From NCBI GenBank assembly GCA_910583755.1, contig CAJTZO010000008.1, positions 1-64,000 of the forward strand: 64,000 nucleotides of DNA, written 5' to 3'. The notes beneath the pieces are model-generated. The model saw only the letters and a list, made by a program, of their open reading frames with translations, did not search any database and had not been told where the DNA came from. Positions 26,136 through 35,352 of this stretch are shown here, piece after piece. A program made the position numbers and the translations under genes. This DNA is from an uncultured Clostridia bacterium (lineage in GTDB: Bacteria; Bacillota; Clostridia; Lachnospirales; Anaerotignaceae). How positions within the stretch are numbered: the first letter of the stretch is position 1; each line of letters begins with the position of its first letter.

Positions 26136-27317
26136 TTATTTTACTGCATCTTTAAAAACTTCTGTTTTATCTGTTTTTTCCCATGGTAAATCAACATCTG
26201 TTCTACCAAAATGACCATATGCTGCTGTTTGTTTATAAATTGGACGACGCAAATCAAATGTTTCTATAATTGCCGCTGGTCTTAAATCAAAATTATCCTG
26301 AATTATTTTTGTAATTTCTTCATCAGAAATTTTTGCTGTACCATAAGTATTGACTAAAATAGAAACCGGTTTCGCTACACCAATGGCATAGGCTAATTGT
26401 ACTTCACATTTTTTTGCAATGCCACTAGCCACAACATTTTTTGCAACATATCTAGCAGCATAGCAAGCAGAACGGTCTACTTTTGTAGGGTCTTTTCCAG
26501 AAAAAGCACCACCACCATGTGCTGCATAACCACCATATGTATCTACAATAATTTTTCTTCCTGTTAAGCCACTATCTCCTTGTGGACCACCAATCACAAA
26601 GCGTCCTGTTGGATTAATATAATATTTTGTTTTTTCATCAAGCAACTCTGCTGGAATCACTTTTTTAATAATATGTTCTAATACATCATGATAAATGGTT
26701 TCTTGATCTACCTCTGGGCTATGCTGTGTAGAAATAACCACTGTATCTACTCTAACCGGTTTATCATCTTCATATTCTACTGTTACCTGAGATTTTCCAT
26801 CTGGACGTAAATAGGTCAATGTTTTGCTTTTTCTTGCTTCTGTTAAAGCTCTTGTCAGCTTATGTGCAAGTGAAATTGGCATAGGCATTAATTCTTCTGT
26901 TTCATCACAGGCAAAACCAAACATCATACCTTGGTCGCCTGCACCAGTATCAAAGCGACTGTCATCTTCTCCTTTTTTCGCCTCATATGCTTTATCTACA
27001 CCAAGCGCAATATCGGGAGACTGTCCATGAATAGAAGTAATAACAGAACAAGTTTCACTATCAAAACCAAATTTTGCTCTATTATATCCAATTTCGCGTA
27101 AAGTATCTCTTACTACCGCTTCAATATCTACATAAGCACTTGTTGTAATTTCTCCCATAACAAATACAATCCCTGTTGTTGTTGCTGTTTCACAAGCAAC
27201 CCTTGCCTGTGGGTCTTTTGCTAATATTGCATCTAAAACACCATCTGAAACTTGGTCACAAATTTTATCTGGATGTCCTTCTGTTACAGATTCTGAGGTA
27301 AATAATCTTCTGCTCAT
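26136..27317 (-). CDS. metK: S-adenosylmethionine synthetase
   Basis: 393 residues. Family signatures are present: SESVTEGHPDKICDQVSD at the N-terminus (ATP site), GAGDQGMMFGFACDET in the middle, and GGGAFSGKDPTKVDRSACY, the P-loop-like signature near residue 265. It makes SAM from methionine and ATP in the cytoplasm. A SAM-I riboswitch with a terminator lies in its leader, so SAM should shut down its own synthesis by early termination. Monocistronic. Confidence 0.96.
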   Translation of the reverse strand: MSRRLFTSESVTEGHPDKICDQVSDGVLDAILAKDPQARVACETATTTGIVFVMGEITTSAYVDIEAVVRDTLREIGYNRAKFGFDSETCSVITSIHGQSPDIALGVDKAYEAKKGEDDSRFDTGAGDQGMMFGFACDETEELMPMPISLAHKLTRALTEARKSKTLTYLRPDGKSQVTVEYEDDKPVRVDTVVISTQHSPEVDQETIYHDVLEHIIKKVIPAELLDEKTKYYINPTGRFVIGGPQGDSGLTGRKIIVDTYGGYAAHGGGAFSGKDPTKVDRSACYAARYVAKNVVASGIAKKCEVQLAYAIGVAKPVSILVNTYGTAKISDEEITKIIQDNFDLRPAAIIETFDLRRPIYKQTAAYGHFGRTDVDLPWEKTDKTEVFKDAVK

Positions 27318-27387
27318 TGTCTTGCTCCTTTCTTAAAACCACTTAAGTAAGTTATTGTATAAAGTAAATATAAGAAAGAGATTGCAA

Positions 27388-27412
27388 TAAAAAAAAGCCA
27401 AAAGGGCTTTCT
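27388..27412 (-). terminator. SAM riboswitch expression platform (terminator)
   Basis: AAAGCC / GGCTTT stem with CTTTT loop, then eight U on the minus strand, seven bases after the aptamer P1 stem and about 70 bases before metK. Confidence 0.85.
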
Positions 27413-27418
27413 TTTTCT

Positions 27419-27517
27419 CTCATCTTCCGCAATACTGCGGGGGAATTAGCACCGATACAACAAAATTGCCGGTTGCTGGGTTTCATAGGGCCCTTTCCCT
27501 CAACCACTCTTGATAAG
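27419..27517 (-). promoter_or_regulatory. SAM-I (S-box) riboswitch aptamer
   Basis: Read on the minus strand it starts with the P1 strand CTTATC and AAGAGTGGTTGAGGGA, then GGCCCTATGAAACCC, AGCAACCGGCAATT, GGTGCTAATTCC and a P4 hairpin (CCGCAGTATTGCGG), and closes with GATGAG, which pairs with the start. These are the conserved S-box blocks, including GAGGGA...GGCCC, the k-turn region and the CAACC...GGTGCTAATTC pairing. It governs metK by transcription termination. Confidence 0.96.
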
Positions 27518-27592
27518 CACTATTTACTTTCTTAAATTTTACCAAAGCACTATACATTTGTCAATATAAATATCAATAAATTTATGAAACAC

Positions 27593-28114
27593 TCAATTCC
27601 ATTCTTTTTGTTTGATGCATTGTTCAAACAACTCCCATTCTTTTTGTGGAAATATACCCCAATTCTCTTCATATTTATCATATAACAAATGTGTTTTTGT
27701 ATATTTCAAAAAAGCCTTATATACCGATTGTATCAACACTTTAACATCTACTTTTTCCTGTAATGATATTTCCTCCATCGTAATCAATTGAGAAATTTCA
27801 TCAAATGTCATGTTCCCATAAGAAGAAATTTTTGTTTTCTTTTCTTTTAGAAAATCACATTTTGCGTAAGCAATGGTAAGTGTCTCTTTTTCTAATGACA
27901 CAATAGAAATACCTGGTTCCCCATCAAAAAGTACATAAGCAGCCTCTGTTTTTTCTAGCATCCAATCTATCAGCAACTGTAACCATTCTTTTGGAGCATC
28001 CTTCCCCCATATGTTAGAAGCAGAAATATCAATTTTCGTTTCTTTTATTTCAAAAAATATGTCAAACCAACCAGAGTAAATATCAGAAATAAAAAACTTA
28101 CATTTTCGTCTCAT
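27593..28114 (-). CDS. Hypothetical protein, 173 residues
   Basis: I chose the ATG at 28114 (RBS AAGGGGA 5 bases upstream); the longer frame adds 27 residues that run through a double hairpin. The protein is soluble and acidic with Trp-rich segments (WLQLLIDWMLEKTEAAYVLFD, and KYEENWGIFPQKEWELF). No motif is recognised. It follows the diguanylate cyclase gene after two tandem hairpins and could be expressed by read-through. Confidence 0.55.
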   Translation of the reverse strand: MRRKCKFFISDIYSGWFDIFFEIKETKIDISASNIWGKDAPKEWLQLLIDWMLEKTEAAYVLFDGEPGISIVSLEKETLTIAYAKCDFLKEKKTKISSYGNMTFDEISQLITMEEISLQEKVDVKVLIQSVYKAFLKYTKTHLLYDKYEENWGIFPQKEWELFEQCIKQKEWN

Positions 28115-28150
28115 TTTTGTCCCCTTTTCATTCTTATAAAAAAGCTTTTT

Positions 28151-28200
28151 CTGGTTCCTTGTGTAAAGGAACCAGAGCTTGAGGCAAAGTCTCAAGCTCT
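28151..28200 (-). terminator. Tandem hairpins between the cyclase gene and the downstream gene
   Basis: Two adjacent perfect stems, CTGGTTCCTT / AAGGAACCAG (28151-28175) and AGAGCTTGAG / CTCAAGCTCT (28174-28200). On the minus strand the second-read hairpin is followed by AGAAAAAGCTTTTTTAT, a weak U-tract. They may attenuate transcription into the 28114 gene. Confidence 0.5.
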
Positions 28201-28228
28201 TTTCTTCATTATATAAAATTTCATCTCT

Positions 28229-30526
28229 TTATAATTTTTCTTCTTCAAAGATATTAAACCCATTTCTACCATTTTCTTTCACTCTATATAACGCTTGGTC
28301 GGCTTTTTGATATAATGTTACAAAATTGCTGCCCTGTATTGGTGAAAGTGAAATACCAATAGAAATTGTTGTTCTAACAGCTTTTTCTCCTTCTCCATAG
28401 GTTCTATCAAATTCCGTTACCAATCTTCCCACTGTATTTTTAATAGCAGAAAAAGAATTAACATTTTGCATTAATACAATAAATTCATCCCCACCTAGTC
28501 TACCCACAATATCTGTTTTACGAAAATGCTTTTTCAATATTTCAGCAGAATCTATTAATACCTTATCCCCTACTTGATGTCCTAAAGTATCATTAATAGT
28601 TTTAAAATTATCCAAATCACAAATTAAAAAGGCATGAACATCATTTCCTTCCATATTTTGAGAAACGATTTCTGTAACCAACTTTTCTGTAGTAGCACGG
28701 TTATAAACCTCTGTTAAAAAGTCCATATCTGCTTTCTTTTTTAATTCTAATTCTTTTCCTTTTTTATCATTAATATCTTTTACTACCATTAAACCTTTTA
28801 CATCACCAGATTCTGGTTCTTGTAAAAAGTGAATGATACATTCTACCCAAATATAACCCTGTCCTTTTACTCTTTTTCGATATTCTAAATGCAAATCTCT
28901 TTTTCCTCTAAAAAATACATAAAATAAATTTTCTCTGGAAAGATTTGTCAAAGTGGATAATCTATCTTCTTCATAAATCGTAGACTGTATGATTTCGTAT
29001 AAATATTTTGTATAAGATTGTCTTTCCTGTATAATATCATTTTCTTGCATTTCATCAAAATTTTGTTCTATAATATAATCTCTTGTGATATTAATTTCAT
29101 AGGACATTATGGCATTGGAGGTAATAACTTTACGTAATTCCATTTCTCCTGCCATTTGCAGTTCATTTTCTTTTAATAAAGTTGCATCTTCCAAAATCCC
29201 CACTGTTTGTATAATTTTGCTTTTATTTTTATCAAAGATATTTGTAATAATTACCTTACTCCATACTAACTTTTCATCGGGTCTTTTTATTTTAACAATA
29301 CAACTTGCTGTTTGTTGTCCTTCTTCTATTTTTTCAAATACTTTTCTGACATCCTCTACAAAATCAGGAACAACCCACCCATTTTGTATGAAACATTCTG
29401 GAACATTTTCCAGATGTCTTGGAAAACCATATTTTTCATTTCCTTTATAACGAAAGGTTAATTGTTTTGTTTCAATATCATAGTCAAATACAACCTGTAT
29501 TCCCTGTGACACTGCAATGGCAAAACTTGTTTCATTTTGTTCTAGTATTTTATTCATTTTCAACATTTCATCTCTACTTTTTTTGTATAAATAAAATACC
29601 CACATAAACGCAATTGCAAAGATAGCCAAAACTTCCGCCATAAGCTTCCAAACCATTACATTAATTTGATGTAATTTTTGATTCATTACTTCTGGATTCA
29701 TCACAGAAACAATATACCATTTATTTTTTCCGTAAGGCATGTAATGTAAATATCTTTGCTCACCACTTAACAAATAGTCCATAATTCTATTTTCATTTTG
29801 CCCCATATTCATTTTAATATTATCAATATCATGTTCTAAAAGGTCTGTTTCCAGCATATCTATCCAAAAATTTTCTCCTGAAACAAGGGTTCCTTCTTTT
29901 CTAGGATTTAATACAAAATCTCCATCCTGCTCCACAATGCTAAAATAATATTGTTTATTTTGACTAATATTTTTCATTAACTCAGAAAAATCACTAACAT
30001 CAATGACACCATAAAGCACCCCTGTCACAACACCATTTTGATAAATAGGTACTGCATTAACAAACTCTCCTTGAGAATGCAAAGGATGTTCTAATAAATT
30101 TGATGTATTACTGATTCCTGTAATTGCTTTTTTAAAAAATACTTCTTCTTTCACATCTGCTTGGATTCCTGCTGTTGTCTGTGCAAGTCCTTTTGTATCT
30201 GTAATTCCGATATAGCAAAATGAAATCATTTTTGCTCCTTTTTTTAGTTGTCTTTCTACTTCTTGAATGTTCATTTCTTCCAGTGCCATTTTTTCTGCCA
30301 CCGCTCTAATATCTTTCAAGGAATTTTCTAACACTCCTCTAACTACTTTTTTACTCCATTCTGAAAACATTTCTAGCTCAACATAAGAGCGTTCCAACTC
30401 TCCTTGTCTTAATTCTTTTCGAAAATGTAAAAAAAATCCCGTTGCTGCTACAAAAAATATTAAAAAGGCAATTAATAATTGTATATATAATTTTCTTTTT
30501 CCCTTTAATGTCCTTAATTCTTTCAT
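28229..30526 (-). CDS. Membrane diguanylate cyclase: Cache sensor, PAS, GGDEF
   Basis: 765 residues. One TM helix (about 15-35) and a second at about 300-320 bracket an extracellular Cache domain (FCYIGITDTKGLAQTT, AVPIYQNGVVTGVLYGVIDVS). Cytoplasmic PAS-like segments follow, then a GGDEF domain from about residue 600 (DFLTEVYNRATTEKL, LICDLDNFKTINDTLGHQVGD, GRLGGDEFIVLM). The active GGDEF is intact and the inhibitory RxxD site (RKTD) lies five residues before it, so c-di-GMP synthesis with product inhibition is expected. No EAL domain. The sensed ligand is unknown. Confidence 0.93.
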   Translation of the reverse strand: MKELRTLKGKRKLYIQLLIAFLIFFVAATGFFLHFRKELRQGELERSYVELEMFSEWSKKVVRGVLENSLKDIRAVAEKMALEEMNIQEVERQLKKGAKMISFCYIGITDTKGLAQTTAGIQADVKEEVFFKKAITGISNTSNLLEHPLHSQGEFVNAVPIYQNGVVTGVLYGVIDVSDFSELMKNISQNKQYYFSIVEQDGDFVLNPRKEGTLVSGENFWIDMLETDLLEHDIDNIKMNMGQNENRIMDYLLSGEQRYLHYMPYGKNKWYIVSVMNPEVMNQKLHQINVMVWKLMAEVLAIFAIAFMWVFYLYKKSRDEMLKMNKILEQNETSFAIAVSQGIQVVFDYDIETKQLTFRYKGNEKYGFPRHLENVPECFIQNGWVVPDFVEDVRKVFEKIEEGQQTASCIVKIKRPDEKLVWSKVIITNIFDKNKSKIIQTVGILEDATLLKENELQMAGEMELRKVITSNAIMSYEINITRDYIIEQNFDEMQENDIIQERQSYTKYLYEIIQSTIYEEDRLSTLTNLSRENLFYVFFRGKRDLHLEYRKRVKGQGYIWVECIIHFLQEPESGDVKGLMVVKDINDKKGKELELKKKADMDFLTEVYNRATTEKLVTEIVSQNMEGNDVHAFLICDLDNFKTINDTLGHQVGDKVLIDSAEILKKHFRKTDIVGRLGGDEFIVLMQNVNSFSAIKNTVGRLVTEFDRTYGEGEKAVRTTISIGISLSPIQGSNFVTLYQKADQALYRVKENGRNGFNIFEEEKL

Positions 30527-30746
30527 AGTCTACCATTCTCCCCCACAAGCAAAATATTAATAATGACTTTCTCAAGTGGACATAATTGAAAATTTGTTTT
30601 TTTCTCTATTTTTAATACATTATCATTAAATGTATCATATTAAATTATGATATGCAATAGAGAATATAACTATTTTTACGAATAAATATTATAAAATAAT
30701 AATTATTATTACCATATATCATATAGTGACATCAAACGTCACAAAT

Positions 30747-30780
30747 AAAAAGAGATAGCTGCTTCTAGCCATCTCTTTTT
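30747..30780 (-). terminator. Terminator of the LacI-type regulator gene
   Basis: AAAAAGAGAT.GCT / AGC.ATCTCTTTTTT stem, two bases from the regulator's stop. A/U-runs on both sides allow action in either direction. Confidence 0.8.
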
Positions 30781-30781
30781 T

Positions 30782-31807
30782 TTATTCTTTATATTGTCGA
30801 CAGCTTTCACGCACAATTAAAGAATGGGGCACAATAATTTTGGTTGCTACTAAATTAGGATTTTCAATGTGATTAATCAACTGTGATGCTGCTTCAATTC
30901 CTAACTGATGAGAGTTGACATCTATAGAAGTCAGTTGAGGAGAGGTAATGCGAGCAAACAAAGAATTATTAAAAGAAACAATGGATAAATTTTCAGGAAT
31001 AGAAATTCCTTTTTGTGCACAGGCTTGTTCCAATGCCACCGCTAAGATATCATCACTTGCAACAACGGCTGTTGGTCTTGGATTCTGCTCCAGTAAGGCA
31101 TAAAAAGAAGCATTATTATTCATAGAACGCTTATCTATTTCAATACAATAATTTTCATAAAAAGGGAGTCCATGTTGCGCCAATGCAGCTTGATATCCTG
31201 TTTTTCTTTCTGCTGAAAAATATAAATTGCTTTCTGTGCCAATATAGGCAATTTTTCTATGACCTAAATGATATAAATAGTCTGTTGCTTCCTGTCCTGC
31301 TAAAAAATTATCGTTATCAATATAAATTGTTTGATTGACAAATTGTTTTGCTTTTCCAATCAAAACATATAATAATCCTTCATTATATAAATAATCTATA
31401 ATAGCATCATCTTGTTTAGAATACAATATAATAAATCCACCCATTCGTTCTTCTTTTCCTAAAGTTTGTATTACTTTTAAGATTTCCTCATCATCTTGTC
31501 CTGTAATAATCGTACTAATATATCCTCGTGCATTGCAAAATTGGCTAATCCCCCTAATCAATTCTAAATAAAACGAATTTTCATAAACATCTCTTGAAGA
31601 AGGAGGAAGTATAATACTAATCATTTGCATTGCTTGTTCTACATGAATATTCGTCTGTATATTTGGCTCATAACCTAGCTGAGCCATGGCATAACGTACT
31701 TTTTCTTTGGTTTCCCTGCTAATAGAAGGATGATTTTTACATGTTCTGGATACAGTAGAAGGCGATACTCCAGCTAATGCAGCAACATCTTTAATCGTAA
31801 CAGCCAC
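30782..31807 (-). CDS. malR: LacI-family regulator of the maltose module
   Basis: 341 residues. I chose the GTG at 31807 with AAGGAAGTGA upstream, giving VTIKDVAALAGVSPSTVSRTC, the LacI helix-turn-helix, at the N-terminus. The hinge and periplasmic-binding-like sugar domain follow (DNFLAGQEATDYLYHLGHRKIAYIG, PTAVVASDDILAVALEQA, SIVSFNNSLFARITSPQLTSID). It is divergent from the PTS-mapP-malQ genes across a 335-base region rich in TTGC half-sites, so it most likely represses them in the absence of maltose. The effector is inferred from context. Confidence 0.85.
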   Translation of the reverse strand: MAVTIKDVAALAGVSPSTVSRTCKNHPSISRETKEKVRYAMAQLGYEPNIQTNIHVEQAMQMISIILPPSSRDVYENSFYLELIRGISQFCNARGYISTIITGQDDEEILKVIQTLGKEERMGGFIILYSKQDDAIIDYLYNEGLLYVLIGKAKQFVNQTIYIDNDNFLAGQEATDYLYHLGHRKIAYIGTESNLYFSAERKTGYQAALAQHGLPFYENYCIEIDKRSMNNNASFYALLEQNPRPTAVVASDDILAVALEQACAQKGISIPENLSIVSFNNSLFARITSPQLTSIDVNSHQLGIEAASQLINHIENPNLVATKIIVPHSLIVRESCRQYKE

Positions 31808-32142
31808 AAATATCACTTCCTTTCTTATAAAAATATAGGGTAAACTAGTATGATTTCTATTTTTATTATAGAAAAAAGTTTTATAAAAGTCAATGTATGT
31901 CAAACAAACGCAAAAGTATTGTTATATTGCATAAAAGTGTTAAAAAAAAATTATACATTGTGTAGAAAATGCCTTTCTTTCTTAAATTTTCATTGCATTT
32001 TTTTTGTAAATGCGATATATTAATGTTGCGTAAATAATTGCGCAATATTAATGCAATAAAAGTATATGTTGCATTGATATTGCATATATATTTATCATGC
32101 ATTTATCAATATCATTATTCTAAAGAGAAAGGGAGGATTATT
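31808..32142. promoter_or_regulatory. Divergent control region with clustered operator-like half-sites
   Basis: 335 bases between the regulator and the PTS gene. The palindrome ATTGCGCAAT lies at 32037-32046. TGTTGCGTAA, TAATGCAATAA and the tandem TTGCATTGATATTGCAT are nearby, with further TTGC sites near 31910-32000. LacI-family operators are palindromes of this kind, so these are probable regulator sites. Promoter boxes could not be assigned with confidence. Confidence 0.5.
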
Positions 32143-34353
32143 ATGACAGATACAAGAGGACAAAAAATTACAATCGTTGCTCCTTTAACTGGAGAAATCG
32201 TTGCACTGGAAAAAGTACCTGACCCCGTTTTTGCAGAAAAAATAGTCGGTGATGGTATCGCTATACTTCCAGACAATGGCAAAATTTATAGCCCTATCAA
32301 TGGAACATTAGTATCTGTTGCAGCAACAAAACACGCTTTTGGGTTCCAGTCTGAAAACGGCTTAGAAATGCTGATTCATTTTGGATTGGAAACAGTAGGA
32401 TTAAATGGAGAAGGATTTACAGTGCACAAAAAGGAAGGAGACAGTGTAAAAGTTGGAGACTTAATTGCAGAAGTTGACATTGATTTTATTAAAAGCAAAA
32501 ACCTTCCTACTATTACACCTGTATTAATTTGTGCTGGATTAGAGGATAAAAAAATGGAAACTGCCTCTGGTAGAGTAGAAGCTGGAAAAGATGCTGTTCT
32601 TTTTGTAACAGAAAATGGTACCCCTGCAGCAGCTTCTTCTCCAATATCAAACCCTGCACCAACTCCAGAACCTGCACCAACTCCCACACCAGAAATCGCT
32701 CCAAAAAAGAAAAAAGCACTGATTGATTTCGACTTTTTACAAAAACTTGGTAAAGTGCTTATGACAGTAATTGCTGTTATGCCTGCTGCTGGTCTTATGC
32801 TTAGTTTAGGAAAACTAGTGCAAATGGTAGGTGGCGATGCTGGTGCAATTTACTTGATTGGTAGCACAATGGAAAATATTGGATGGGCAATTATTAATAA
32901 CTTACATATTTTGTTTGCTGCAGCAATCGGTGGCTCTTGGGCAAAAGAAAGAGCAGGTGGCGCTTTTGCAGCAGTCATTTCCTTTATCTTGATTAATCGT
33001 ATTACTGGTGCAGCTTTTGGTGTCACAGAAGCGATGTTGTCAGATGCAAGCGCAGTAGTACATTCTATTCTTGGTCAAGAAATGCTAGTAGAAAACTACT
33101 TTACTTCTGTACTTGGTGCACCAGCACTGAATATGGGTGTATTTGTAGGTATTATTGCTGGTTTTGTTGGTGGTGTTGTTTACAATAAATTTTATAATTT
33201 TAGAAAATTGCCAGATGCTTTAGCATTTTTTAATGGCAAACGTTTTGTACCATTGGCAGTTATCGCTTATTCCACTGTAATTTCCGTTATTATGGTTATT
33301 ATCTGGCCGATTGTACAATCTGGTATTAATGCCTTTGGTATTTGGATTGCAAATTCTTCTTCCACATCACCAATATTTGCACCATTTATCTATGGAACAT
33401 TAGAACGTTTATTATTACCATTTGGATTGCATCATATGTTAACCATTCCTATGAACTATACCGCTTTTGGTGGTACCTATGTTTTACAAACAGGTATCAA
33501 TGCTGGTTCCGAAGTATTTGGGCAAGACCCACTTTGGTTAGCATGGGTAACAGACTTAATCAACTTTAAAGATGCTGGAGACATGGCTTCTTATACAAAC
33601 CTTATGGAAACAGTAACACCTGCTCGTTTTAAAGTTGGTCAAATGATTGGCGCAACCGGTTTATTGATGGGAATTGCACTTGCGATGTACCGCAGAGTAG
33701 ACAACGACAAAAAACATGATTATCGTTCTATGTTTTTCTCTACAGTATTAGCCGTATTTTTGACAGGTGTAACAGAACCTTTGGAATTTATGTTTATGTT
33801 CTGTGCATTACCACTTTATGTTGTTTATGCAATTTTGCAAGGTTGTGCATTTGCAATGGCTGGTATTTTTGATTTACGTGTTCACTCTTTTGGTAACTTA
33901 GAATTTTTAACACGTGTTCCAATGTCATTAAAAGCTGGTTTAAGCGGTGATATTATTAACTTTATCATTTGCTGTGTTGCCTTTTTAATTATCGGCTATG
34001 TTGTTGCTTATTTTATGATTGGAAAATTCCAATTTGCAACACCAGGCAGACTTGGAAACTATGAAAATGAAAGTGGAGAAGAAGAAGCTTCTTCTGGTGG
34101 AGAAAACAAAGGTGGCGGAAACAGCCAGCCAGAACGTATTATTACCCTTTTAGGTGGTCGTGAAAACATTGTATTAGTAGATGCTTGTATGACTCGTTTA
34201 AGAGTTACTGTCAAAGACCCTTCAAAAGTAGCAGATACTCCTGCATGGAAAGCAGAAGGTGCCAAAGGTCTTGTAAAAAAAGATACTGGTATCCAAGCAA
34301 TTTATGGTCCAAAAGCAGACGTTTTAAAATCTGATATTAATGATATATTGTAA
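32143..34353 (+). CDS. malT: PTS permease, glucose/maltose family, fused IIA-IIC-IIB
   Basis: 736 residues. The ATG at 32143 has GGGAGGAT upstream; the longer frame has no RBS. Residues 1-150 are a Crr-type EIIA domain (VAPLTGEIVALEKVPDPVF, phospho-His in MLIHFGLETVG), then a Pro-rich linker (about 165-195). Residues about 200-640 are a ten-span EIIC domain (VMPAAGLMLSLGKL, FGLHHMLTIPMN). Residues about 660-736 are EIIB with the phospho-Cys in DACMTRLRVTV. The A-C-B order differs from the common C-B-A. It imports and phosphorylates a sugar; maltose is inferred from mapP and malQ downstream. Confidence 0.88.
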   Translation: MTDTRGQKITIVAPLTGEIVALEKVPDPVFAEKIVGDGIAILPDNGKIYSPINGTLVSVAATKHAFGFQSENGLEMLIHFGLETVGLNGEGFTVHKKEGDSVKVGDLIAEVDIDFIKSKNLPTITPVLICAGLEDKKMETASGRVEAGKDAVLFVTENGTPAAASSPISNPAPTPEPAPTPTPEIAPKKKKALIDFDFLQKLGKVLMTVIAVMPAAGLMLSLGKLVQMVGGDAGAIYLIGSTMENIGWAIINNLHILFAAAIGGSWAKERAGGAFAAVISFILINRITGAAFGVTEAMLSDASAVVHSILGQEMLVENYFTSVLGAPALNMGVFVGIIAGFVGGVVYNKFYNFRKLPDALAFFNGKRFVPLAVIAYSTVISVIMVIIWPIVQSGINAFGIWIANSSSTSPIFAPFIYGTLERLLLPFGLHHMLTIPMNYTAFGGTYVLQTGINAGSEVFGQDPLWLAWVTDLINFKDAGDMASYTNLMETVTPARFKVGQMIGATGLLMGIALAMYRRVDNDKKHDYRSMFFSTVLAVFLTGVTEPLEFMFMFCALPLYVVYAILQGCAFAMAGIFDLRVHSFGNLEFLTRVPMSLKAGLSGDIINFIICCVAFLIIGYVVAYFMIGKFQFATPGRLGNYENESGEEEASSGGENKGGGNSQPERIITLLGGRENIVLVDACMTRLRVTVKDPSKVADTPAWKAEGAKGLVKKDTGIQAIYGPKADVLKSDINDIL

Positions 34354-34401
34354 TAAAAAAAGAATCTTTTGCAACCTTATATAGGAAAGGACGAATGGCT
34401 T

Positions 34402-35244
34402 ATGAAACTTTTGACATTAAATACACATAGTCTGCAAGAAGAAAATTACCCTCAAAAATTGGAGCAATTTGTAAAAGTAATCTGTCAAGAGAAACCAGAC
34501 ATTATCGCTTTACAAGAAGTGAATCAGTCTATTGATGCCATTGTTGCAGATGAAACTCTTTTAAAAGGTTTTGTGCCCTGTCCAGATAGCAAGGTGCCTG
34601 TTCGTCAGGATAATCATGCAGCACAAGTTGCTTTTCGACTTCATCAAGCAGGAATTACTTGCTCTTGGACATGGGTTTCTGGTAAAATAGGATATGGAAT
34701 ATATGACGAAGGTATGGCGTTGTTATGCCTAAATGGTAACATCACAGCAGTAGATAGCTTTTTTATCAGCGGTTGTCAAGATTATCAATATTGGAAAACA
34801 CGCAAAGTATTGGGAGTAAAAACAAACAATTGTAAAGATTGGTTTTATACTGTGCATATGGGTTGGTGGAAAGATGAAGAAGAACCATTTTTAGCGCAAT
34901 GGGAACGTCTTGACACTACCTTAAAAAAGAAAGATTCTACCATATGGCTGATGGGTGATTTTAACAGTCCTGCGGAATTTCGTGGGCAAGGTTATGATAC
35001 CATTCAAAATAGTGGCTGGAAAGATACCTATTCTATTGCCGAACAAAAGGATAATGGTATTACGGTAGAAGGCAGCATTGATGGCTGGAAAGATGCAAAG
35101 CACGGTGCGGAAGAAGGAAACGGTATGCGAATGGACCATATTTGGTGTAATCATGTTGTACCCGTAACATATTCTAAAGTAATGTTTCATGGTGCAAAAG
35201 AACCGAAGGTATCAGACCATTTCGGTGTTTGTATTGAGGTTTAA
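34402..35244 (+). CDS. mapP: Endonuclease/exonuclease/phosphatase-fold protein, probable maltose-6'-phosphate phosphatase
   Basis: 280 residues; the ATG at 34402 gives MKLLTLNTHSLQEENYPQKL, the EEP start with its metal-site Asn. Further EEP motifs are PDIIALQEVNQ, YTVHMGWWKDEEEPF, WLMGDFNSPAEFRG, and the C-terminal SDHFGVCIEV. In Enterococcus, MapP of this fold dephosphorylates maltose-6'-P and is encoded beside the maltose PTS. The same neighbourhood here (PTS 48 bases upstream, MalQ downstream, LacI regulator) supports that role. A different sugar-phosphate substrate remains possible. Confidence 0.8.
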   Translation: MKLLTLNTHSLQEENYPQKLEQFVKVICQEKPDIIALQEVNQSIDAIVADETLLKGFVPCPDSKVPVRQDNHAAQVAFRLHQAGITCSWTWVSGKIGYGIYDEGMALLCLNGNITAVDSFFISGCQDYQYWKTRKVLGVKTNNCKDWFYTVHMGWWKDEEEPFLAQWERLDTTLKKKDSTIWLMGDFNSPAEFRGQGYDTIQNSGWKDTYSIAEQKDNGITVEGSIDGWKDAKHGAEEGNGMRMDHIWCNHVVPVTYSKVMFHGAKEPKVSDHFGVCIEV

Positions 35245-35251
35245 GAAAAAG

Positions 35252-35327
35252 ACCTTGCGCTTTGCTCAAACTCAGTTTCTTTCTTAAAAGAAACAAGAGT
35301 TTAAAAGTAAACATTCAAGGTTTTTTT
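35252..35327 (+). terminator. Hairpin with U-tract directly before the malQ RBS
   Basis: ACCTTG (35252-35257) pairs with CAAGGT (35316-35321), enclosing an inner CAAACTC...GAGTTT hairpin (35267-35302). TTTTTTT follows at 35321-35327, and the malQ SD (AAAGGAGG) is only 9 bases further on. It can terminate or attenuate between mapP and malQ. Confidence 0.65.
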
Positions 35328-35352
35328 ACCTCATGAAAGGAGGAAAAAATTT

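Noticed and set aside
30527..30781. c-di-GMP riboswitch near the diguanylate cyclase gene
   Set aside because: No GEMM-I or GEMM-II conserved blocks are visible on either strand; only AT-rich sequence, a GTGAC/GTCAC hairpin and a terminator.
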